Part shown: positions 1-5,038 of the stretch, piece after piece
How positions within the stretch are numbered: position 1 is the first letter of the stretch
Layout of the letters: the number at the start of each line of letters is the position of its first letter
Source of the DNA: an uncultured Porphyromonas sp.
GTDB lineage: Bacteria; Bacteroidota; Bacteroidia; Bacteroidales; Porphyromonadaceae
Assembly: GCA_946997275.1 (NCBI GenBank)
Contig: CAMPUN010000114.1
Location: 1-5,038, forward strand
Direction: 5' to 3'
DNA: 5,038 nucleotides
Translations under genes and position numbers: made by a program
Notes under the pieces: model-generated
Database searches by the model: none
Seen by the model: only the letters and a program-made list of their open reading frames with translations
What the model was told of the DNA's origin: nothing

Positions 1-2725
1 GATCGTAGAGCTGTAGCGACAGTGCCTCGTCTGCCTCAGCTAGGGTTGCCATGTCTCGTATCACAGAGGGGTAGAGATAGGGCTGCTGCGTGCTCTTTAT
101 GCTCTTATCGATCGCTAGCTTCTCAGGAGCATCGTATAGTACCTCGATGCGGTAGTTGTCACCCTCCTTGCCTGTAGCGTCTTGGTAAGTGCGAGTGGAC
201 GGAGCTGTCTCTCCAACCTTCTCATCGTTGCGGTAGATCACGTAGCCCTTGATCTCGGGGAAGGGGACGGGCAGTGGCCCACGTGTGAAGGTCTCACGGA
301 TGGTGTCACCGCTGAGCGTAGGATTGTCAGAGACAACAAGTTCGATAGCCATATAGCCTTGGTCTGTGAAGCTCCCAGCCGAAACAAACTGGCTCATTCT
401 ACTAATATAGAGAGCTGAGAGACCTCCATCTACACCTAGATATTTATCCTTAGAGTTTGTATCGATGTACACTTCGTGAGGGTAGTCTGGTGGAATCCTA
501 TATCCTACCTCAAGATTCTCCTCCATGTGTAGCTCAAAAGGCTCCTTGAGAGGTATCGAGATCCACTCTGGTGCTCCAGTTCCATCCTTTTCCTTAGGAC
601 TTCTATAGAATTGAAAGTATTCACGACTCTCATTGAGCTTCTGGCGCAGATAGATATAATGTAGTCTACCATTGATACTTGCCACAGGAAGGACATTGAC
701 CTGATGTACATATAGAGGCTTGTCAAAGGGTGAGTGACCTAGGCGGAACTTATCAAAGTAGCGCATGTCGGGAGCAGTAAACATCTTAATACTCTTGTGG
801 GATGCTTTGACTGGATGCACCTTTGCTCTGTCCGCAATCTTAGAAACGATCTGCGCATTGAGAGGAGCTGACCAAGAGAGTGAGACTCCTCCATTTGCAT
901 CATTAGTCTTGACATCAGCCTTGACCTCCTTGACGAGTTTGCCCGTATAGATGGTACGGTAAGCAGCTGGGGTAGACTCCTTCTTGCCCTCGACATCATA
1001 GATAGCCTCTACAGCATAGCTGACGGAGCCTAGTGCTGTCAAGTCTTGGGTGAGCTGGTCTGTATATTTAGTCTCTGTATCCTCTTTGATCAGAGTGCCA
1101 TTGCGATATATCTGATAGCTGACGGGGTAGCCCTGTGCGTGTGGAGGAACTGCATCCCACTCGAGCTCTACCTTGAGGTGATTCTGGAGATCTAGCTTGC
1201 CACGTAGCTCACGTATAGGGGCAAATGGCTTGTATCCCTGGCGCCATGTGCCAGCCACCTTGAGAACACCCGTATTGTCTGGGTCAAGGTACATATCCAT
1301 GTGGTAGAGCTGCCCCTTGTCCTTGTACTTGTTGAAGTGTGAGCTGAGACGTCCATAGAAGCCGTCTTGGTAGCAGACAAGTGTCATACCACCTGTCAGG
1401 GTACCGATCTGCTCTTTTTGTTCATTGTATAGTGGCGAACCAGAGGAGCCTCCTTCGGTATTGCCCTTGTCAAAGAGGAGCTTGTAGTGATCATCCACCC
1501 CTCCTAATGTTGTAGTCAGCAATGTAGTTCCTTCCGTCCACTGTCCGATGTCCATTGACCCACTGTATAGAGCAATCTTGGCAGCGTCTCCTGCTGGGTG
1601 ATGGATGCCAGCACCGCTCTCCCAAGTCTGCTCGGTTGCATTCCAGCCAGCGTAGTAGACACGGTAGTCGAGGGGTATATCCTCCTTGAGCTCTAGGAGC
1701 ATACCATCGGAGTAACCATAGGGAGATGTGTAGGTGCGGATGCTAGCACCAGTAAGTGTCTTGGTCGTTTGAAAGCCATAGTCACTATTGTTGCAACGTG
1801 GCTTCTCATAGTGAAAGCCAAAGATCCACTGATCCATTTTCTCCTGGTCTATGCCGAAGCCTCCTTTAAAAGCGCCCTTCGAGGGATTCTCCGTCTCACC
1901 CTCGCCAGAGCAGTGAGCAGCTGTAAGGATATAGGGCTTGAAGTCACCCTTTGCATTGTTGATGAGGTTTCCCGAGCACCAGCTCATATCCCCGTTGGCG
2001 AAGACTGGCATATAGATGACGGAGCTACTCTTCTGCTCCTGCCAGTTGTCTCCCTCGGGGCAGTTGACATTGACTTGACAGTATCTATCTTTGCCAGGAT
2101 CGGAGTCGTCCTCCTGCTCTAGTTTAGGCATCGCTTGCATCGCCGAGCGGTAGAGGTAGCCCACACCGCTGATCTGGATCGAGGGCATAGCCGAGCCATG
2201 AGGAGCCTCATAGTCTAGGATGAGCTTGTTGCCACTCAGTGGCTCAGAGGCAAAGGCTCCATGACGAGGATGCGTCTCATGTGTGTAGGCTCCGAGGAGC
2301 TGATCGCCACCAGGTGTGTAGATGTAGAGTCGACCACCCGGGGGAATGAAGAAGTCGGAGTAGTATAGATTAAGTCCTACAGGTGTCTGCTCCATATCTA
2401 TCTCTAGTCGGTAGATGTCAGTGCCTGCTACGGAGCCGATGAACTCAGAGGCTGTGGCGAAGTCGATGGAGCATGGGACAACCTTGCCGACGTTGTAAGG
2501 CTTGCGTTGTAGCTGCCCCTGGTGCCACGCCTCTCTGCGGATTAGATCTTGAGGGTTGAAGTCTGGGGCTAGTGAGATGCCTGTAGCAACGGTACGTAGT
2601 GTGCCCTCTCCGAGGAGCTGTGGTCTACCCCCGAAGGATTGCTGTGCGCTACCGCTACTGGCTACCGCAAGGAGGCAGAGCGAAGTGAGGATCCGTAGGA
2701 TCAATCGATTCGTTAGATGATTCAT
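1..2725 (-). CDS. Secreted lysyl endopeptidase-like serine protease (family S1) with FnIII domains; C-terminus beyond window
   Basis: The frame stays open for 908 codons from ATG at 2725 to the left edge. An in-frame TAA 9 nt upstream fixes this start. Residues 1-27 form a signal peptide (hydrophobic 8-22, likely cut after GSA27). Residues 28 to about 212 are a propeptide. Residues 213 to about 505 match Achromobacter lysyl endopeptidase by eye: His271 (LTAAHC), Asp340 (SDGMLLEL), Ser428 (GGSSGSPLY), the AGW and IHHPAGD motifs, and six cysteines (216, 222, 250, 272, 311, 451) spaced like the three disulfides of that enzyme. Asp454 (YQDGFYGR) probably corresponds to its Lys-specificity Asp225, suggesting cleavage after Lys. 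Lys212 just before the mature domain suits self-processing. An FnIII domain spans about 509-595. A second FnIII-like domain starts near 598, is interrupted at about 622-822, and resumes at IKGYVIYRN. The last residues (YPSVIRDMATL...LSLQLYD) may begin a T9SS sorting domain. Outer-membrane export, surface attachment or release is inferred. It is probably transcribed alone. Confidence 0.93.
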   Translation of the reverse strand, partial: MNHLTNRLILRILTSLCLLAVASSGSAQQSFGGRPQLLGEGTLRTVATGISLAPDFNPQDLIRREAWHQGQLQRKPYNVGKVVPCSIDFATASEFIGSVAGTDIYRLEIDMEQTPVGLNLYYSDFFIPPGGRLYIYTPGGDQLLGAYTHETHPRHGAFASEPLSGNKLILDYEAPHGSAMPSIQISGVGYLYRSAMQAMPKLEQEDDSDPGKDRYCQVNVNCPEGDNWQEQKSSSVIYMPVFANGDMSWCSGNLINNAKGDFKPYILTAAHCSGEGETENPSKGAFKGGFGIDQEKMDQWIFGFHYEKPRCNNSDYGFQTTKTLTGASIRTYTSPYGYSDGMLLELKEDIPLDYRVYYAGWNATEQTWESGAGIHHPAGDAAKIALYSGSMDIGQWTEGTTLLTTTLGGVDDHYKLLFDKGNTEGGSSGSPLYNEQKEQIGTLTGGMTLVCYQDGFYGRLSSHFNKYKDKGQLYHMDMYLDPDNTGVLKVAGTWRQGYKPFAPIRELRGKLDLQNHLKVELEWDAVPPHAQGYPVSYQIYRNGTLIKEDTETKYTDQLTQDLTALGSVSYAVEAIYDVEGKKESTPAAYRTIYTGKLVKEVKADVKTNDANGGVSLSWSAPLNAQIVSKIADRAKVHPVKASHKSIKMFTAPDMRYFDKFRLGHSPFDKPLYVHQVNVLPVASINGRLHYIYLRQKLNESREYFQFYRSPKEKDGTGAPEWISIPLKEPFELHMEENLEVGYRIPPDYPHEVYIDTNSKDKYLGVDGGLSALYISRMSQFVSAGSFTDQGYMAIELVVSDNPTLSGDTIRETFTRGPLPVPFPEIKGYVIYRNDEKVGETAPSTRTYQDATGKEGDNYRIEVLYDAPEKLAIDKSIKSTQQPYLYPSVIRDMATLAEADEALSLQLYD

Positions 2726-2729
2726 TAGT

Positions 2730-2736
2730 CTTCCTT
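2730..2736 (-). promoter_or_regulatory. Ribosome binding site of the protease gene
   Basis: AAGGAAG lies 4 nt before the ATG at 2725. It is a purine-rich, partial Shine-Dalgarno match. Such sites are often weak in Bacteroidota, so it supports the start mainly together with the in-frame TAA upstream and the clear signal peptide that begins there. Confidence 0.5.
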
Positions 2737-2802
2737 AGTATTGTATGGTTGTTTAAGTAGTGATTAGGCTTATCTTTAGATACGGAGCTGGTGAATCCTC
2801 CT

Positions 2803-2810
2803 CAAATGTA
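2803..2810 (-). promoter_or_regulatory. Alternative -7 box (TACATTTG) for the protease gene
   Basis: The minus strand reads TACATTTG, an exact match to the Bacteroidota -7 consensus TAnnTTTG. No convincing TTTG or TTG lies about 19-21 nt upstream, so the -33 half is missing. If used, it would give a 5' leader of about 70 nt, shorter than that from the better promoter at 2940-2970. Confidence 0.3.
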
Positions 2811-2939
2811 GTCACAATGCGCTCTCGTGAGTCCACTCCCGTCAGTAATGGGGCGAGTACATTTACATCTATCGCAACGGATGTAATAATACAGTTTGAG
2901 CCTATTGTGTCCATATTCGGTCTGATTCTATACTTCTAG

Positions 2940-2970
2940 CAAAGGTATGAAATGTTTTGAAACGGGGCAA
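2940..2970 (-). promoter_or_regulatory. Bacteroidota-type promoter of the protease gene
   Basis: The minus strand shows TTG at 2970-2968, a 20-nt spacer, then TACCTTTG at 2947-2940. This fits the -33 TTTG / -7 TAnnTTTG pattern of the Bacteroidota primary sigma factor. Transcription should start near 2933, leaving a leader of about 205 nt before the ATG at 2725. I found no recognisable riboswitch and no convincing long stem in that leader. A 13-bp palindrome lies about 18 nt upstream of the -33 element. Confidence 0.55.
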
Positions 2971-2987
2971 TAGAACACCCAGCCTCT

Positions 2988-3000
2988 AGAGTGACACTCT
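2988..3000. promoter_or_regulatory. 13-bp perfect palindrome, possible operator
   Basis: AGAGTG-A-CACTCT is a perfect inverted repeat with 6-bp arms and a 1-bp centre, just upstream of the -33 element of the putative protease promoter. The position suits a regulator-binding site. It is short enough to arise by chance, and no regulator family is recognised. Confidence 0.25.
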
Positions 3001-3020
3001 CATCACCTGTTCATGCAATT

Positions 3021-3169
3021 CCTCGGAGGATATTCCCAAATAGCTCCAGGGGAATCGGCAGTTTCCTCGGAGGAATGAAATAAAACTTCGGAGGAATGAA
3101 ATGAAACTTCGGAGGAATGGAATAAAACTTCGGAGAAAATTGTCATTCCCTCGGTAGAGAATTTGAATT
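3021..3169. repeat. 21-bp tandem repeat array with degenerate ends
   Basis: Three consecutive 21-bp units (3065-3085, 3086-3106, 3107-3127) share the core C(C/T)TCGGAGGAATG followed by an A-rich tail. The next unit (3128-3148) keeps only its first eight bases, CTTCGGAG. The unit at 3149-3169 begins CCTCGG and keeps the exact 21-bp register. A further copy at 3021-3041 begins CCTCGGAGGA, and the 21 bp at 3044-3064 look like a decayed copy. The first good unit and its left flank form the perfect palindrome TTCCTC-G-GAGGAA (3063-3075). The array lies between the terminator of the upstream gene and the protease promoter. Its period is shorter than the roughly 22-23 bp tandem units I recall from BrickBuilt MITEs of P. 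gingivalis, and relatedness is unproven. No transposase and no terminal inverted repeats are visible. Confidence 0.8.
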
Positions 3170-3179
3170 ATCTGGGGAG

Positions 3180-3227
3180 AAACAAAATTGCCACACGTAT
3201 GAAACTAGAGTTCCATAGGTGTGGCAA
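3180..3227 (-). terminator. Rho-independent terminator after the EptA-like gene
   Basis: In minus-strand RNA, 9 bp pair perfectly (TTGCCACAC at 3227-3219 with its complement at 3196-3188). After a single C-C mismatch come 8 more pairs including one G-U wobble, closed by a UCUA loop. A U-rich tract, UUUUGUUU, follows at 3187-3180. The structure begins 22 nt after the stop codon of the 555-aa gene. The wobble is a mismatch in plus-strand RNA and the plus side lacks a comparable U tract, so the terminator is oriented for the minus strand. Confidence 0.88.
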
Positions 3228-3249
3228 CCTTTGTGTGTGGGGAGTAGGT

Positions 3250-4917
3250 TTACAAAGAGACCTTGATCCCAGAGAGGCGCATCAGTAGCTGGGGTAGGTC
3301 GCTGAGGTTGTGTCGCTTTGTGTTGAGTTGTATCAGCTCATCTCGTAGGGTGGGCGATATGCGCTGCATTGCTGGGGAGAGGTAGAGTAGCATCGGCACC
3401 TGTCCTCTAGTCTCGGGAGCCACCTGATCGCTGGAGTAGGGATGCCACTCACCGTATACCCCTACGGGACTAGAGAAGATAAGTATCGTGGGGGTGTCCT
3501 GGTAGTACGTTACGAGTCGCTTGAGGAGGTCATCCTGGTAGTAGACGACGTTGTAGTACTGAGCTAGGTGGTCTAGTGCATCGCCAGACAGGTTTATGTC
3601 GGCGTTTGCTGATAGACGGTTGTACCTATAGAACTCCTCGGGGATGCGCCACCAGATGTTACTCCGACCTCCTAAGAGATGAATGGTGGTGAGGCGGGAC
3701 TGGTCCTTTAGCGGTTTGAGTTTGTTTAGCACTGCGTCATCATAGGGAACGAAGTTTGTCCACTCCTGATCGTCTGCACGAAGATTGGTAAAAAAGAGAT
3801 CGTCGCAGTCGGCTGCTAGCGGGGGGTAGACGTCCAGTCCGTGAGCTATGCGTGGAGTGTTGTCCAGCCAATAGGTGTCGTAACCTGCTACCCGAAAGAT
3901 ACTGTAGATAGAGGGGTAGGTATCCCAACTATCAGGGCTATCCTTAGGACAGAGGGAGAGCGTCCAGGCAGCTGCGAGAGCGGCATTGTCTGAGGCGCTA
4001 TAGACGCTATCGAGCTTGATGAGAGAGCCAGCCTGCTGGAGGGAGTCTATGGCGGGGGTGTTGTCGCTGACGATAGGGTTGTAGCAGTGCATCAGGTGCG
4101 GGTAGATATCTTCGGCGACGACCAGCACGACATTGTGCGGTGGTAGGAGAGAGTCTACAGTCACCTCTTGAGGTGTCGCTTGCCGAGGTCTGTAGTTGAG
4201 AGCGCAGTGCTTAGCGTTTTGACATAACATACGACTGCTCAGATAGAGGCGAGCTATAGGAGCGTGGATATTGTACTGGATACCCCCTTCGCTAGCCACT
4301 ATACGAGTCTTACGTAGGTAGCTGATGCCGAGTATGTGTGCCCCGACGAGGACCACTATGAAGATGAGTGTGGAGCTATATTTCTGGAAGCGTATGATAC
4401 GTTCGGGAGAAAGCCCCTTTTTAGCATCCTTGGCACGACTGATCAACCAAGAGAAGCCGAGCGGTAGGAAGATGGCCAGTAGTAGTTTGCCCCACTCTCG
4501 TAGCATGAAGGGCATATCTAGTCGCAGTGACTTGAAGAAGCCGTGTGCCTCTGAACTGTTGGTCGCAAAGATAGGCGTAGCGATTGCGTCACAGTAAGGC
4601 ATCTGGTAGGTACTGACGAGGTAGAGATCCATGATGTGTACGGCACTGACCAGTACCAGCTCAGTGATGAGGACCACCTTGCGTGTGATGCGATGAGAGA
4701 TCAGGGTGGGGATGAGGTAGAGTAGCGTAGCCATCCAGAGGGTGTCCCATAGTAGGGGAATGTTTTCTCTAGATAGATAAGGGGCACTCGTAGAGAGCAG
4801 ACCTCTGAGGACGAGATTATTGAGCGTCAAGATCGCTAGCATCGCAATCAGTAGCCATACTAGCTGGGGAGTCCTAGCTTTGACCCCCTGGAGGTAGTTG
4901 AGGAGCGCTTTTTTCAT
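3250..4917 (-). CDS. Phosphoethanolamine transferase-like (sulfatase-fold) membrane protein with degenerate active site
   Basis: This 555-aa protein has the layout of EptA-type transferases, which move phosphoethanolamine from phosphatidylethanolamine onto lipid A or glycans at the periplasmic face of the inner membrane. Five hydrophobic helices lie at about 18-39, 56-75, 80-101, 141-160 and 181-200, followed by a periplasmic alkaline-phosphatase-fold domain from about 262. Family landmarks remain: NVVLVVAED with Glu269 at the first metal-ligand position, NTPAIDSL, IHLLGG...RIPEEF, YYNVVYYQDDLL, and APETRGQVPMLLYL. The catalytic positions look altered. The nucleophile Thr segment reads SDNAALAAAWTLSL, the usual SDHGE reads FSSPVG (483-484 Ser-Pro instead of Asp-His), and the GSH/GNH His becomes Arg418. 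It may therefore be a pseudoenzyme or a diverged relative with another role. The ATG overlaps the stop of the upstream gene (ATGA), which fixes the start and suggests coupling. A strong terminator follows. Confidence 0.88.
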   Translation of the reverse strand: MKKALLNYLQGVKARTPQLVWLLIAMLAILTLNNLVLRGLLSTSAPYLSRENIPLLWDTLWMATLLYLIPTLISHRITRKVVLITELVLVSAVHIMDLYLVSTYQMPYCDAIATPIFATNSSEAHGFFKSLRLDMPFMLREWGKLLLAIFLPLGFSWLISRAKDAKKGLSPERIIRFQKYSSTLIFIVVLVGAHILGISYLRKTRIVASEGGIQYNIHAPIARLYLSSRMLCQNAKHCALNYRPRQATPQEVTVDSLLPPHNVVLVVAEDIYPHLMHCYNPIVSDNTPAIDSLQQAGSLIKLDSVYSASDNAALAAAWTLSLCPKDSPDSWDTYPSIYSIFRVAGYDTYWLDNTPRIAHGLDVYPPLAADCDDLFFTNLRADDQEWTNFVPYDDAVLNKLKPLKDQSRLTTIHLLGGRSNIWWRIPEEFYRYNRLSANADINLSGDALDHLAQYYNVVYYQDDLLKRLVTYYQDTPTILIFSSPVGVYGEWHPYSSDQVAPETRGQVPMLLYLSPAMQRISPTLRDELIQLNTKRHNLSDLPQLLMRLSGIKVSL

Positions 4918-5038
4918 AGCTGATCTGGATGCTTAGGGGTGAAGGAGACCTCAGTGCCAAAGCCCTTGATACATCTAGGACGGGTGGCGTCGTACTCAAG
5001 ACTCCACAGTTGTAAGCGGGGGATGGTATAGTTTGACT
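4914..5038 (-). CDS. C-terminal end of an unrecognised gene, coupled to the EptA-like gene
   Basis: One minus-strand frame is open from the right edge to TGA at 4916-4914 and gives 40 residues: SNYTIPRLQLWSLEYDATR, then PRCIKGFGTEVSFTPKHPDQL with a short polar end. The second minus frame hits a stop. The third stays open into the next gene but gives a Ser/Pro/Leu-rich low-quality peptide. The chosen frame ends in a 4-nt overlap with the ATG of the next gene, typical of co-translated operon partners. I do not recognise the family; the fragment alternates polar and hydrophobic residues as in beta strands. The start and most of the protein are outside the window. Confidence 0.65.
   Translation of the reverse strand, partial: SNYTIPRLQLWSLEYDATRPRCIKGFGTEVSFTPKHPDQL

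Noticed and set aside
182..418. Plus-strand 78-codon frame antisense to the protease
   Set aside because: It lies wholly inside the well-supported protease gene, opposite its second FnIII region, and its translation resembles no domain.
1769..2122. Plus-strand 117-codon frame rich in hydrophobic residues
   Set aside because: It is antisense to the protease catalytic domain, whose motifs are unmistakable. The hydrophobic look comes from the complement of polar codons.
2660..2725. Lipoprotein signal with Cys17 in the protease N-terminus
   Set aside because: The residues before Cys17 are TSL, which do not fit a lipobox, and the helix continues past the Cys to a normal signal peptidase I site near residue 27.
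2815..2870. Hairpin in the protease leader around CCC...GGG
   Set aside because: Only short interrupted pairing is possible (a few bases around ACTC/GAGT and CC/GG), not enough to call a riboswitch or attenuator.
3044..3157. Small plus-strand gene encoding LRRNEIK-type heptads
   Set aside because: The frame is open only because the repeat period is a multiple of three. There is no start codon before the third unit and the TAG at 3155 ends it. No promoter is seen.
3021..3190. CRISPR array
   Set aside because: The repeats are directly adjacent with no unique spacers, the 21-bp unit is decayed at both ends, and no cas gene is nearby.
3740..3928. Minus-strand 62-codon frame inside the EptA-like gene
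   Set aside because: It is an out-of-frame shadow of the 555-codon gene with no recognisable domain.
4325..4597. Plus-strand 90-codon frame
   Set aside because: It is antisense to the membrane helices of the EptA-like gene and has no supporting motif, RBS or promoter.

Overview
The window looks like a chromosomal segment from a Bacteroidota species, most likely a Porphyromonas of the asaccharolytica/uenonis type. This placement is inferred from the protein families, the TAnnTTTG-type promoter boxes, the weak Shine-Dalgarno use and the moderate GC content; it was not checked against a database. Every gene I can support lies on the minus strand.

Reading in the direction of transcription (right to left): the window opens in the last 40 codons of an unrecognised gene (4914-5038). 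Its stop codon overlaps the start of the next gene by four bases (ATGA), so the two are probably translationally coupled. The second gene (3250-4917, 555 aa) is an inner-membrane protein built like a lipid A phosphoethanolamine transferase: five N-terminal membrane helices followed by a periplasmic sulfatase/alkaline-phosphatase-fold domain. Several residues that define the active site of that family appear to be replaced. A strong rho-independent terminator lies 22 nt after its stop.

A 524-bp intergenic region follows (2726-3249). From right to left it holds the terminator, an array of 21-bp tandem repeats (about 3.5 good copies plus degenerate flanking copies), a 13-bp palindrome, a good match to a Bacteroidota promoter, a second weaker -7 box, and a long leader of about 205 nt.

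The rest of the window (1-2725) is the first 908 codons of a large secreted serine protease of the lysyl endopeptidase (Achromobacter protease I) type. It has a signal peptide, a propeptide, a trypsin-fold domain with complete His/Asp/Ser triad and all six structural cysteines, one fibronectin type III (FnIII) domain, and a second FnIII-like domain split by a roughly 200-residue insertion of lower GC. The C-terminus, where a type IX secretion (T9SS) sorting domain is expected, lies beyond the left edge.

The most notable items are the apparently degenerate phosphoethanolamine-transferase-like protein, the 21-bp repeat array placed exactly between a terminator and a promoter, and the FnIII domain interrupted by an inserted domain in the protease.
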